From Punica granatum (lineage: Eukaryota; Streptophyta; Magnoliopsida; Myrtales; Lythraceae): 64,000 bases of DNA. The DNA lies in NCBI RefSeq assembly GCF_007655135.1, contig NC_045133.1, positions 22,789,845 to 22,853,844 of the forward strand. The letters run 5' to 3'. Both the position numbers and the translations under genes were made by a program. Numbering within the stretch: the stretch's first letter is position 1; each line of letters starts with the position of its first letter. Positions 36,471-48,316 of the stretch are shown here, piece by piece. The notes beneath the pieces were generated by a model. The model had not been told where the DNA came from. It ran no database searches and was given only the letters and a program-made list of their open reading frames with translations.

Positions 36471-37600
36471 TAACTATTCATATGGGAAGTTGTATTGAAT
36501 TTAATATTATGCCGTATACTATTTCTGAATTTAATAAATGTTGATTTCAGAATAAATTAAAAATTTTAAAATACATTAAGGCCGGTTGTCCGAAATGCAA
36601 GGGGTAAACTCGGACTCAGATAGCATAGTGTGCGGGGCCCCTTGGGTGAAATTAAGTGGAGGTCCCAACCGACTAATATTGAAGAATCAGCGGATGAGTT
36701 GTGGTTAAGGGTTAAATTAAGCTACTGAAATTAATTACCAAAATAAATATTGAAATTAAAATGATTATTTAAAATAAAGAACAAATTGAAGTAATTTTCA
36801 TAAGCCTTGCCGAAGAAATCACATTTACAATTGTCAAAATTAACCAAAATCATGATCTTGAAAATATTTATCAGACATTACTTCTATTTAAAAATTAGTA
36901 AAAAGGCACTTATTCAAGACTTCCACCGCACTCCCAAATCAACCCTAAAAATGTTTAGGGTGGTTGAAGCTTTTGGCAAGGGCTTTTCAATATCAATTGT
37001 ATAATTGATGATGCCGCGTCTTGGGATCCGAGAGTCCAGGTATTGTCAATTCTTCAATAGGCAAGCTAAGTGAAAGAATTTTGTGATAACTGCTTAGGAG
37101 TGTAGTACGGGGGGCACAGTTCTCACCTAAGAAATCTACAATTTCCGAATCGAGTATATATGTCCTCCGATTTTCTTTTTATTACAAGAAGAACTTGCAA
37201 ATCTGGCATAAAAAAAAAGTCCTAATGAAGATGAATGGAAAGGCCCATCACGAGAACCAAATCTAGAATCTCATAAAAATTAGACAGGAACGTGTGAACT
37301 GCATTACGCACACTTTCTCCGCGGGGCACTTTATTTACACTTCTATTTTCTTGAATGGAACAAAGTAGCAACAATGGCAAACTGAACTGAGGGACCAATC
37401 TGAAATAAATCAATCCTGGTCGGGACAAAACCACTCCGACCCGAAAGAGAAGCCCGACCCGAATAACCCTGTCGCCGTCAGACGCCACTTACGATTTGAT
37501 TCCGTCACGCTTCCCCACTTTCCGATTTCTCCCCGTCCTCTCTCTCGACAGCTCTAAACAGAAAACTCCGCAGATCGATTGGCCGGAGCTCACTGAGTCG
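36471..37600. other. Intergenic upstream of the ATP synthase subunit gene
   Basis: AT-rich left part. From about 37200 the base composition becomes mixed and probably includes the promoter and 5' leader of the downstream gene. I see no certain TATA box. Confidence 0.45.
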
Positions 37601-37615
37601 AGTAGGCGCAGAAGG

Positions 37616-39691
37616 ATGGAGAAGATGGCGGTTCTGAGGTCGGTGTGCCGCTCGGCCGTAGCTTCCCTGAGGTCCTCGCGCTCCGCCGTCGCAACCGGCG
37701 GCGGCAGCTTCCTCCTCCGCCGCCACCCCGGCGCCGCCCGCAGCTTCTACCGAGCTTCCGCTGCCGCTCCTCCCAGCCGCCTCGGGGCTGGTAATTTCTC
37801 TTCCGCGAGGTTGATGTTGTTAAATCTCCATTTGCAGTGATTTCAGCTGGAAGAGATTGCTCGTTGTGTATGAGTGGGATCGAGGTTTATAGTGCGTTTG
37901 GTGTATCGATTCAGGAGATAGACTAGATCACTGCTTGATTTGTGAATTCGGTGTTGATGCGCTTTGATTTTCTCACAAGTCTGATCCTTTTTGTTCATCT
38001 AGCTCATGATCATCTCAAATGTGGCATTTTTCCACTGTATGAAATGGATATTCTGAGCTTTCGAAGGGAAGTGCTTGCTTAGGTAGAATGAATGTGGTAA
38101 GGTTTGGTTATATTGCTTGTTCATTGTAAGATATTTCTGTTCGCAGTAGCTTCTGGCAGTTTTCTTATCTCTGCTATGAACTTGTTCATCGGTAAAGATA
38201 GATGACTTCCGCATGCTGAAGTGCGTCAGTATGATGTAGTTTTTGGCTGCTCGTAACCAGAAACAGAGGTCGGCAATGTATGGAGTGATACAGATATGGA
38301 GAACTGGCAACAACTCATGAAAAAAGGATTGTGCTTGATCTGTTAGTGATATGAGAGTTGCCATTGTAGCTATCTGATATTTTTGAAGAATCTGGTTTTT
38401 GAAGTGATAACTTCCTTAAGGAAAAAAGGTTGAAAGGGAAGCATATTTCAGCTGTACTAAATAATGATTTCGTTGTTTGGAGCCAGTGAAAGTAAAAAGC
38501 TTTGAAGAATGTGTATATTTCTCTCTTTTGCTTGCTCTTAACTTTTCTGTGTATATTCAGCTGTGTTTGAGTTATTTTGAATTGAAATCAGCGAATGAGG
38601 TTGAATGGTTGTTATTTGGATGTTACTGTCATGGATTGCCAATTTTATTGGCCAATTTTACGTATAGCATTGTCAGCCACTCACTTATTTTCTGTATATC
38701 AACTGAGTGACAGTTTTCTTGGTGGTTTTACATTATAACAGATAATGCATTTGGTTCGGTTGGTTTGCTCTTTAGCCATGCTGAATGCAAATTCTTTCAT
38801 CACCTTAGTTCATAGTGGAGCTGTATGATCTAGCTCCTCATTTTGGTGCAATATCACAGATTGCAGGTCAGCTCTTGCAATGGGTCTTGGAAGCAGGCGC
38901 TACTTTAGTGATGACATTGAACACATGCCTGAGATTAAAGATCCTCAGATTCTAAATGCATTTAAGGATTTGATGGCGAATAATTGGGATGAGCTTCCTG
39001 ACGATGTTCTTTATGATGTGAGGAAGGCACTATCAAAGAGTAGTGAGGACGAGGCTGGGAAAGAAATTCTGGCTAACATTCTTCGTGCAGCTGAAGCAGT
39101 CGAAGAATTCAGTGGTATACTTGTATCCATGAAAATGGAGCTTGATGATAGTGTTGGACTGAGTGGTGAGGTACTGTAAGATTCATTCATCTTATTCTTT
39201 TTTACCCTTTCTTCCCCGCTGCAAAAGTGCATGCATTTGTGTTCCTTCTAATTCTGAATCCTTCTGCAGGATGTGAAACCTTTACCGGACGAGCTAAGTA
39301 AGGCTCTTCAAACAGTTTTCGAGAGATATACAGCCTACCTCAATGCATTTGGCCCTGAAGAGGGCTACTTGAGGAAGAAAGTGGAGACAGAATTGGGAAC
39401 AAAGATGATCCACCTAAAGATGAGATGCGGGCGCCTTGCCTCTGATTGGGGAAAGGTGAGGGAATTCTGATTAGTATTTTAAGTCTTCACTTGAATCTTT
39501 TGTTAATAGCATATAATATTTTCCAGTGTTGCTACCTGGCTGGATTATGCGTTAAAATCTTTCCTCAAAGTTTTGTTGAGCATATGGACCTTTTATCATA
39601 TTGATTTGGCAAATATTTGACATCGTGATTACAGGTTACTGTTCTCGGAACTTCTGGACTTTCTGGATCATATATCGAGCAAAGAGCTTAA
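37616..39691 (+). CDS. Mitochondrial ATP synthase 24 kDa subunit (FAd-type), 4 exons
   Basis: Plant-specific subunit of the mitochondrial F1Fo-ATP synthase (known in Arabidopsis as the probable ATP synthase 24 kDa subunit, MGP1). Exons by frame and splice sites: 37616-37790, 38860-39170, 39270-39455, 39635-39691 (stop TAA), giving 242 residues. The first exon encodes an Arg/Ser/Ala-rich, acid-free leader typical of a mitochondrial targeting peptide. The mature part has SDDIEHMPEIKDPQ, LRAAEAVEEFSGI, GPEEGYLRKKVETELGTK and ends TVLGTSGLSGSYIEQRA. The second in-frame Met (MEKM) could also start. Exon 2 uses the acceptor CACAG at 38859; the closer GCAG at 38866 would break the frame. The gene looks intact and likely constitutively expressed. 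Confidence 0.88.
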
Positions 39692-40271
39692 GATGATAAG
39701 GCAAAGGGTTTCAGGAGCATTCCGCATGTGGAATCAATCATTGTTAGCATTAGGGAAAGGTTCGTTTCTCTTGAAAGAACCTTCACAAGTAGAAGTTGCA
39801 ATTGAAATAAGGATTTTGCTTTGTTGATCGAATGGCTTGGGGTTAGAAAGAGTGATGTTTTCGTGCTTGCTCCTGTCATGGATATATTTCCCCATTGAAT
39901 AATTAATCCTGCAAATGTTGTTCATTCTCCGCTTGGAACTATAATTGAGCTGATTTCTCTTTGCCTTCGTGTATATATATGACTCAAACATTTGGGTAGA
40001 TAATGTATGTGCTTTACAATTCTCAGTCATAAAACAACGCGAGGTTTCCGATAATTTAGTTTAATTAATTATACCCCTCTTGCTGATGCTTGGTAATTGT
40101 TACATTTTTAAATGAGTAATTTCATAATAAGATACCCAAAAAAAAAAAAAGAACATTCTGATCGTTTTGATATTTCCTTGAAGAGGATCTTCTACTACTA
40201 GCCTAGTAGCCTTGACCCTTTATTCCTTCACCAAAGACGAAGCAAAGAACACGTTGAAACTGCTAGAACTT
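39692..40271. other. Convergent intergenic region (3' ends of both neighbours)
   Basis: Contains the 3' UTR of the ATP synthase gene and the 3' UTR of the minus-strand gene to its right. An A-run lies near 40138-40150. No further gene seen. Confidence 0.5.
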
Positions 40272-40985
40272 CTAAACATAGGGAGAGATCCTCTTCGTCT
40301 TTTTGCCTCTACGCCAAGACCAAGATTCCGATGGGGATTTCGGCAGGGGAGGAAGCAGGAGGAGCTTCCGACACAGCCCAAATGGCCAGCCCTCACAGTG
40401 GCAGAACTCTTGAATGATCGAGCGCCTGCGCAGGTCTAGAAACTCGAGCTCATTGAAGCTCGAGCAGCGAGAGAAGTTGGTCTTGACCGAGATGAACGCC
40501 TCCTTGCTGGTGTCGTTGGAGCAGCAGGTGAAGCAACTCCTCACCGATGTGAATTCTTCCTTCTCTTGTTCCTCTCCGTCGACACCCTCCTTCTGGGAGA
40601 ATTCTTCTTCTCCTGTGGAAGGAGAGAATACGCAGGAGAAGGTATCTGTGGTGAAGTTAGGTTTCTTCCTCAACTTCTCCATGGCTCGAGTTCGGATCTC
40701 CGAAACAACCACCTAGATAGAAAGAATGGCTTGAGAAGAATCGATGTTTTGGTTTGGATGATAAGAAAATGATTTAATTAGAGGATAAAAGGCAGCTCTT
40801 ACTTCCTCTTCATCGTCTAAGTCGCTCATGGGGTAATCGTCCTCTTCGGGGCTAGGGAGCGCGAGCCGTCGATTGAAGGTCCGGCAATGGGAGAAGGCTT
40901 CTCTGAGGGCAGAGGAAATGAGGCACCTGCATCTCTTGGAGGGATTCGATGGATCTTCATCATCATCATGGAAAAAGACTCCCAT
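40272..40985 (-). CDS. Plant-specific protein of unknown function, 2 exons
   Basis: Minus-strand exons 40985-40803 and 40712-40272 (stop TAG) join in phase 0 across an 90-bp GT..AG intron, giving 207 residues. The protein has an acidic start (FFHDDDEDP), a segment SDLDDEEEVVVSEIRTRAME across the junction, a Ser/Cys-rich middle, and a C-terminal stretch with RRRSIIQEFCHCEGWPFGLC and LLPPLPKSPSESW. I recall the CHCEGWPFGLCRK-type motif as conserved in uncharacterised proteins across flowering plants. No membrane segment or signal peptide. TATATATA at 41059-41066, about 75 bp above the ATG, is a good TATA box. Function is unknown; two CxC-type sites suggest possible metal binding, but that is speculation. 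Confidence 0.75.
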
Positions 40986-41058
40986 TGTTCGCTGCGGAGG
41001 GGCCCCAAAGGTCGTTGAAGACACACAGAACACAGAAAAGCTTCAGAATGCAAATTTC

Positions 41059-41066
41059 TATATATA
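41059..41066 (-). promoter_or_regulatory. TATA box of the unknown-function gene
   Basis: TATATATA about 75 bp upstream of the ATG at 40985. The distance suits a 5' leader of roughly 40-45 bases. Confidence 0.55.
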
Positions 41067-41069
41067 CAC

Positions 41070-42878
41070 AAGAAATTCAAACCTCCATTGATGATGCTTT
41101 TGAGGTTCTTGTGACAATGGCTTCTCAGCTTACTGATAAATACTTGTCTTATCTGAATCCTTTGGGGTAAAGCAAAAGTCTCAACAAAGAAAAGGAAAAA
41201 AAAAAAAAAAAAGGACTTGAGACAAATTTGACGGATGACCCTCAATTTCCCACTCAGATCAACTCAAAATTTGACATTGAAATGTATTGATATACTCGCA
41301 CAAAGACATATATGTATATATCTGTATGCAATTAGATTAATTTCACTTGGACATGAAGTAAATATAAGACATGGGACAAGGCACCAACCATGGACTGCTA
41401 TGTGATGAATTAAGTAATGGTAGGAAAAATTCCCACCTTGGAAGTGATATGACCAGGGAATCTAGAAAATATAGCAACGAGCCCAATTCAAGAAACCTCA
41501 ATCTTGTCTTCCTCTTCTTCCATGAGCAGCTTATAGGAGCAACTTCAGGGTTTCGAGCTATCGACATCGGCTATCACGTCATGGGAGGTGCGTAATGAAG
41601 CCGACGCCGTATCCAATGAAAAAGACGTCGATCTTGCATGAACCGTGAACTATCACTGATGGTTTCTATCGCATGAGTTTTCCCTCTTTCCCGTGTTAAT
41701 GTAAACATGTATCGAGATCATGCAACTAATAAAAGAGATCCAAGAAAGCAAGAAGCGACGGAGACGGACCTTACAACGCGAGGTGAGGTGTGACGTTCCA
41801 ACAGCAGGATGTCGATTTCCATCGCAGAGGCAGGTGCGAGTGATCAAAATAACACGAAAATTGGAAGAAAATTTTGTCTTCCTTCTCCCTCAACCTCCTC
41901 CTGGGAGTTTCAACTTTGGTAACATAAGTACGACATTAATATGGCGAGCTGAAAAGGCTACGTTTAGTGGCTGCATTAATTCTTCCGGCAGATACAAAAG
42001 ACGATTTTCAGACAGCTTTAAAGACGTTTATTTCGGTAACTCCACTCATAAAAAATGTCACGAGGGAACAAAATAACTCAAACCCACAACCAGAAATTTC
42101 AGTTGGAAGCTTTATTATCTATTTATTCATTCATTTACTTATTTATATTTTAAATTTTATGGTAAAGTTTCACAGTTGGGTTTTATCAAGAGGGTGGCGT
42201 GGTGGTGAGCTGATGAAGACACAACTGTCTGATCTCTGCCTCCACATGTAGCTGTTAGTTGTAAATAAAGGCTTGTGTTTGCCTTTTGGACATGGAACCT
42301 CTTCACATCCTTCACTGTCACCTGGAGGCTACTTATCGGTAGTTGTTTATCTCGGATGTCGTAGAACGTCCCGAGCCTCAGAGACGGGAACCGAGCTTGA
42401 GATGTGCTTGTGATGCTTATGTTCCCGTTGCTTCCTTAAACCACCTCGATCAATGTATCACGTATACTTCTAATTAAAGAGCTTAGCAAAAAGATCATTG
42501 CCATATACCATAAGCAAACGAAGTCGTAATAACTCCCAATCCAACCACGATATTTTTCTTTGATATAAATCGAGAAGTGAAATCTTACAAATTAAGGGAA
42601 ATTCAATTGGAAATTGAATCATGGAAGTCTAGTTTCTCTATTGTTTCTATGGTGTACAAAAGAATTACAACTATGCCTCTGATTGGATTGCCGACGACAT
42701 GAAGATCACCGTGTTCTCGTCACAAGTCCCGATTTCGGGCAATTCTCAGATTTCGGCCACCATGAGGTGGGAAGGCAGCATCTCGTTGAAGCTGATCTCT
42801 GATCAAACTTTCTTGCTCATATACTATCAACAATGAGGAAAAACTTGGAATAATTCGTATACGACTTTGTCAATGGTG
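41070..42878. other. Intergenic, no supported gene
   Basis: Mixed composition with several short open frames on both strands (for example 41371-41595 plus and 41343-41567 minus over the same bases) and none with family resemblance. 42590-42878 likely includes the 3' UTR of the J-protein gene; a plus-strand stretch near 42700-42800 looks faintly coding but has no start or end I can defend. Confidence 0.45.
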
Positions 42879-43427
42879 TCATGATACTGGCAGTTCATCC
42901 ATTGAAACAGTTGCATCCGATTCAACCAAGAGCCGTATCCTCAGCGAACATGAACCGCAAGGAATAATGACTGATGCAGGCAAAGTACCCGAAACCTTTG
43001 ACACCACACTGCTCCCATCTCTCAGCAGATGACAACCCATCTCTTCCAGTTCCCCAGAATCGATCGAGAAGTAATCACCGCACCGGCATGAGTGAAAGAG
43101 CTGCAAGACGTCCTCGACACTTTCCATCAGCATATCCTCCAAGCTAACGTCCTCTGCAACTAAAACATCCTGTCTCGAGGCCTGCAGCTCTCTGTCGTAG
43201 AGTCTCCTCAACCTCGCATCGCTCAGGGTCTCCCAAGCCTGCTGTATCTCAAGAAACTTGGCTTTGTCGGAATCACCAGTCTCGGGAGCTGCCACCCGTG
43301 CTTTGTCGGGATGGTGATTAAGGACTTTACTCCGATAACTCGCCCTGATTTCTTCGTAGCTCGCATCCTCTTCCACGGATAGCACATGGTAGAGTGTCCT
43401 CGTCAAAGAATGCTCACCGAGAACCAT
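42879..43427 (-). CDS. DPH4: DPH4-type J-domain protein with CSL zinc finger (diphthamide biosynthesis)
   Basis: The DPH4 (DNAJC24/JJJ3) family supports the first step of diphthamide synthesis on elongation factor 2, giving electrons through its metal-bound CSL zinc finger in the cytosol. The protein (182 residues from the ATG at 43425-43427) has an N-terminal J domain with NHHPDKA at about residue 38, helix IV with YDREL, and a C-terminal CSL domain with CRCGDYF and PCGSCSLRIRLL, giving the expected two Cys pairs. Length and order match the family. An upstream open extension exists, but a splice acceptor (TTTTCACAG, ending 43434) sits 7 bases above this ATG, so the extension is intronic. The coding region is a single exon. 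It appears intact. Confidence 0.88.
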   Translation of the reverse strand: MVLGEHSLTRTLYHVLSVEEDASYEEIRASYRSKVLNHHPDKARVAAPETGDSDKAKFLEIQQAWETLSDARLRRLYDRELQASRQDVLVAEDVSLEDMLMESVEDVLQLFHSCRCGDYFSIDSGELEEMGCHLLRDGSSVVSKVSGTLPASVIIPCGSCSLRIRLLVESDATVSMDELPVS

Positions 43428-43432
43428 TGTGC

Positions 43433-43990
43433 ACTGTGAAAAAAAAATCAAAAACATCGACTTAACACAAACATCCGATACGATCCGAAGTTAATTTGCG
43501 TCTCTCAACGAGGAGCATAATCACAAAGCAAAGGGAAAGAGATCATAAATCAGTTCATGGATTCCCGAAGCTTCAAAACCATGGAATTGGGAAACTTATG
43601 TCCAAGGAAACGGAAACTTCGATTGAAATCGACATCTAAGAGCTTCACCCACTCCGATACAATTCGAGAATTGACCACACCTATCAGTCCAATAGAAGCT
43701 CGGCCCCCGACTCAGAAAATTGAAACTTCTTTCCGGGATCAGCATCGGGGACACAATTGCTTAGAAATCAATCAACCAACTCGCGAATTAGGGAAAGGGA
43801 GAATCTACAGAATTTACAGAGCCGCAAAATAAAGGCAATCACCTCTTTCACTTCAGCTCGCGAATGGCAGAGCGGATGCAGTCGGCAGAAATCAGAGAGG
43901 CCAACGAGAGAATGATCGGAGGGAGGGAGAGGGAGACAGGCTCGAGCGGGTCGGGCGTCGCGTGGCGGAGCACAGCAGCAGAGACGACGA
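43433..43990 (-). other. 5'-UTR exon and leader intron of the DPH4-type gene (inferred)
   Basis: On the minus strand a donor GAG|GTGATT at 43843/43842 pairs with the acceptor at 43435-43434, giving a 409-base intron in the leader. The non-coding first exon would run from roughly 44000 to 43843. Open frames inside the intron (for example 43557-43832 plus) are treated as chance. Confidence 0.55.
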
Positions 43991-44014
43991 ACAGAAGGAG
44001 AGGGACGGACATGA

Positions 44015-44065
44015 CATTGGGCTGGGCCAAAATTGGACAGGCCCTATTAAATTTGGTATATGGGC
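44015..44065 (-). promoter_or_regulatory. Site II-like promoter elements (TGGGCC/GGCCCA cluster)
   Basis: ATTGGGCTGGGCCAAAATTGG and AGGCCC lie just upstream of the inferred DPH4-type leader. TGGGCY 'site II' motifs recognised by TCP factors are typical of plant housekeeping and translation-related genes, which fits a factor acting on elongation factor 2. Confidence 0.5.
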
Positions 44066-44110
44066 TTCGACTTACATGATTAAGAATAACTGATAAATAA
44101 ATTTAAATTA

Positions 44111-44637
44111 GGATTAATTACCTAAAAAAATAAACTTTTTACATTTTATCAATTCTAATATAAAAAAATTTTCTTGATCTAAAAATATACAAACTATCAA
44201 ATTGATATCAATATTAGTGCGGCATCATCTTTTTTGATCGATGAGGTCTCAACAGCAGTTACCCCCCCTCAATCGAGGTCGCTTACGATAACATATATCG
44301 CTGTCAACCCCAGTTGTGGGGTGATGGCAATCAATGAGGCTCTTGCCGCCGACCCTTCTTCCTTCCTTTCTCGAATTTACCTTTCTTTTTTTAATCGGGC
44401 AATGAGGCTCTCACCGGAGACTACCAACACCCTCGTAAAGTCACCGGCGACTACTAAGGTCACCGACTATCCTAATCATAGGTGGTGGGCAACAATTCTG
44501 TTCAAATTAATGAAAATGTTGGTGCGTACTAATATTGATATCAAATTGATAGTTTGTGTATTTTTAGGTCAAGGAAAAAATTTGTGCTAGAATTGATAAA
44601 ATGTGAACAAATTTGTGTTTTTTTTGTTAATTAACCC
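44111..44637. mobile_element. Mutator-like non-autonomous element, 527 bp
   Basis: Inverted ends GGATTAATTACC.. and (inverse) GGGTTAATTAAC.., with arms sharing ACATTTTATCAATTCTA and CAAACTATCAATTTGATATC. Perfect 9-bp duplication TTTAAATTA at 44102-44110 and 44638-44646. The core (44230-44500) is GC-richer with a short open frame that I do not consider a gene. Confidence 0.9.
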
Positions 44638-44646
44638 TTTAAATTA

Positions 44647-45157
44647 ATAATATAAGTTTTTCAGTGAACAAATTAATAATGTTAGTTTAAAGTTTAAGTA
44701 AAAGAAAATACTACATTCTTTTTCTTAATGAATAAAGAAAGATGACGAGTAATAGTGGCGACCTTGTTACTCCCCGCTACAGAATATTCGAATTACCATG
44801 CTGAACAGTGAACATATCAGCAAGTATTTTGGATTCAAATCTAAGACAAAGAGTACACTTCTGGAAAATATTTTTGACGCTAATGCATAGAAAATATTAC
44901 ATTCACCAACGGTAGATTATCAATCAATGCTAATAATTTGCAAATTAATTAATTAATTAATTAATTAATATGTATAAAAACCAAGACAGAATGACGTATA
45001 GGGAGAGAGGAGAGAGTGGGAAAGTGATGGTAGAGAAAAAAGATATTTAATGAAGTACATTTACAAATGCAATCTTATTTTAGTACCGGTTATGAATAAA
45101 AATATTTCATAAGTATTTTGTGAAAATGAATGTTACACCACTTGCCATTTTTCCAAT
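44647..45157. other. Intergenic
   Basis: AT-rich; (AATT)n tract at about 44943-44969. No gene seen. Confidence 0.55.
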
Positions 45158-45165
45158 ATAAGTAG

Positions 45166-45697
45166 TAGGGGTGTACAGGTCCGGGTACTCTTTTTTTTTA
45201 CGATACCCGGACCTACCATGTAAGGGACATGTTCTAAGATTTTGAAATCGGACCCTACCATGTTGAGTCTTAGAACCAGAACTTATCCGGAATCTGTATT
45301 ATACCATAATTTCCAAGTACCCTGTTGGAACCTATAATTTTTTTGTCTCGCTAAATAAAATCGAAAATGTCTCATTTATAATCAGTAATCACGCAAATCA
45401 GAATGTCGACATAAATTTAGATTCTTTTTAAATTAGTGATTATATTTTTTAAATATAGGAATATCTGAATATAACTATATATATAATGAGGAAAATTATT
45501 ATCTGAGTCCGAGCATAGGTTCAAGTTTCAGTTCTGGATACCCTATATGCAATAACCAAAATCAGAAGCGGTTTTCAACTGTTTCGTAGTTTAATACCCG
45601 GACCCTACCATATTTTCAATACGAGTTACCCAAACCATACCTTAACGGGTAGATTCCAATCGATTCCGGGTATACCTGATATCCGTGTACACCCCTA
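45166..45697. mobile_element. hAT-type MITE, 532 bp (copy 1)
   Basis: Ends TAGGGGTGTACA and (right) TGTACACCCCTA are perfect 12-bp inverted repeats. Perfect 8-bp duplication ATAAGTAG at 45158-45165 and 45698-45705. Both features are typical of hAT. The interior repeats CCCGGACC-type words in both orientations. No coding capacity. Confidence 0.9.
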
Positions 45698-45850
45698 ATA
45701 AGTAGTAATAAATAAGTAAATTCCTCATTATTTTTCTTGATATACGAAAATAAGATCAGTAATAAAATTGAGACTAAATTCTTCTATCTTTACAAAGCAT
45801 TAGGTGTAGGCCCGCTCATTATCTAGATGGGTGAAACAATTTAATTTATC

Positions 45851-46635
45851 GGGTAAAATGAGCCAATCTCCCTTGAGATTTGGGAAAACAGCATTAAACC
45901 CTATTTGTTAAATAAATATGCACTTAACCCCAATTGATTTATTTGACCAAACCATTACCTTTTAAGAAAAATACCAATTCGGTCCATGATTTTGGAATTT
46001 TTTCTTATTGAGACCATATATTTACTTTGTACTAAATAAGGTCATTCTTATATTAAAATTTTAAATAAAAAATTGAAAATCAAACAAAAAAAAGTTGATC
46101 GAATAAAGAAGAGAAAGGCTTCGAATTCTATTACTTGGAATAGTGTTAACCGATGATGGGCCACTACCCCATAACTATTTGATGAGGTAACGCGTTTCAA
46201 AAGTGAAATTATTATCTGCAGATATAATTTTTTCATTGTATTGTTACCCTCCTAGTGACTCGCCACCAGCCGTTTATCGCCTCAGGCAAGGTCGCAGACA
46301 TCTAACAAAGATGTCTCTTAAGCGGTGGTGGTCGGTGGACGGTAGTGGCCCGCCCCTTTTGCTCTTTATTTCACTCTCTATTCAAAGCTTTCAAATTGAA
46401 AATATTTTAAAAATAAATTAGACATTACATAAACATTGTAATGTGGGTCTTGTTCGATAAAAAATAAATGTATGACTTAAAAAGTAAATACTCAAAAGTT
46501 ATGGCCCTAATTGAAATTTTTTCTGAAAAATTGGTTTGGTCAAATAAGCCAATGGAGTTAAGTGCATATTTTTTAAACAAATGAAGTTGAGTACTATTTC
46601 TCGAAAATCTCAGAAGAGGTCATTGCAGTTTACCC
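45851..46635. mobile_element. Mutator-like non-autonomous element, 785 bp
   Basis: Inverted arms of about 120 bp (left with TATGCACTTAACCCCAATTG and TTATTTGACCAAACC, right its inverse). The flanks TAATTTATC (45842-45850) and TCATTTATT (46636-46644) match at 7 of 9, so an older insertion than its relatives here. The GC-richer core near 46250-46360 has a short open frame with no recognised family. Confidence 0.75.
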
Positions 46636-46644
46636 TCATTTATT

Positions 46645-47616
46645 TGACAATTATGAATTAAGTTTTCAATTTGTTTGGTCATAATATATGTTATTTGGGC
46701 AACCAAAAACACAATCAACCACCTGATATTTTCAAAATAAATAAAAGCATCGTGGTGCCTGATTTTTATATATTATATAATTGATTGATTTATATATTAT
46801 AACAAAAAGTGATTGTAAAAAAAAAGTGATTGCATCATACAATTTTCCACAACATACCAAGTACTTACAAATGAAACGGTAATTTTTCATAGTCTCTATA
46901 CACGACAACATAATTTTATCCACAAGTTTTCGTGTGATGCCATTTAAAGTACAAATTTTTTGGTTCAATCAACATTAATCTGTTAGAAACGAACATTGCA
47001 ATGTATGATCGGTAATACCGTGGAGAAGGAATAGCCCTAATATTATGATTTGAAATCATTCAATCAACCGAGGGGATGATGCTTTATATGAATCATTAAC
47101 AATATTTAACTATCGAAACATATCATTAACCATATTTAACTATTAGAAATATATACGCTATGGATAATATAAATTTTGCAAATATTTGTAAGGAATAAAT
47201 TTTTTTGTTTAGCAATCAATGATTATCCATGGAATAACAAAAACAAGTACAAGGTAAAATGTTCAAAAGAAAATTATAAAAACAAAAAAATGCAGCAGGT
47301 CACCGAGATAACTGCAAAGGAAAGATAATGTGAAAAAAGTACAAATACAGTTGCATAAATCATTCCAATTGTTATACGTTTATTTCTGACCTCTTACAAC
47401 TAAACTCTATATGGACCCAGTCAATGCTAGGAAGTGGAGCCAAATGCAATTCATATAAAGCTACTAGTATATGGAAATAAAGAAGCAAAGCCAAGAAGGG
47501 TCTTGAACCGGTACTCAGCGTAGGAACCCTTCACAGATCACAACTTTAGATCTAATAAGTCAAACCAGTTCCTAAATAACCTAATTCATAGATAGTCAAG
47601 CCAAGCAACCATATTT
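46645..47616. other. AT-rich intergenic
   Basis: No gene or bounded element seen. Confidence 0.6.
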
Positions 47617-47624
47617 ATTTGATC

Positions 47625-48308
47625 TAGGAGTGTGCGGGTCCGAGTAACCTATTTTTTTCACAATACCCGAACCCTACCCTGTATGGGACATGTTCCAAGA
47701 TTTTGGAACCGGACCCTTATCATGTTGGAACTCAGAACCAGAACCTACCCGGAACCTGAATTATACTACAGGTAGGTATTATATTGGAACCTGTAACTTT
47801 TTTTTTTCTTTTCAAGCACAATAAATGAATAAATTACTAAAATCGAAAAGATCTCATTTGCTACCATGCAAAACAAATAAATGTCAACATAGATTAATCG
47901 GATCACATCCATTTACATAACTAAAGGATTATATAGCTCTCGCTAGGATTATATAATAGACAAAGCAAATACGCAACTAAAAGATTATGTAGTTATTTAG
48001 CAAAAAAATGATGATGTAGCTCTTCTTAGTAGACAAAGCAAATACGCTATCCTCATTATTTTGTAGCTATTACATCGCACATATCGGATTATGTAAATAT
48101 AAAATAATTTTTCAGAAAAAATATAGGTCCCGAATACCTGTTCCGTGGGTACCCTGTATATTGGAACTAGAACCGGAATCTATTTTCACCGGTTCCTTAA
48201 ATTATTACTCGGATCCTACTCTATTTTCAATTGGAGTTACCCAGACCTAATCTTAACGGGTAGATTCCAATTGATTCAGGATATATCTAGTATTAATGCA
48301 CCCCCCTA
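47625..48308. mobile_element. hAT-type MITE, 684 bp (copy 2)
   Basis: Ends TAGGAGTGTGCGGGTCCGAG and ..TGCACCCCCCTA. The flanks ATTTGATC (47617-47624) and ATTTGATT (48309-48316) match at 7 of 8. The interior is clearly related to 45166-45697 (shared GGGACATGTTC.AAGATTTTG and TTAACGGGTAGATTCCAATT). It is about 150 bp longer than copy 1. Confidence 0.85.
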
Positions 48309-48316
48309 ATTTGATT

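Noticed and set aside
42879..43457. Upstream start extending the DPH4-type protein by 10 residues
   Set aside because: A splice acceptor lies directly above the ATG at 43427, and the J domain begins normally from that ATG.
43557..43832. 91-codon plus-strand frame antisense to the DPH4-type gene
   Set aside because: It lies within the inferred 5'-UTR intron and has no family resemblance.
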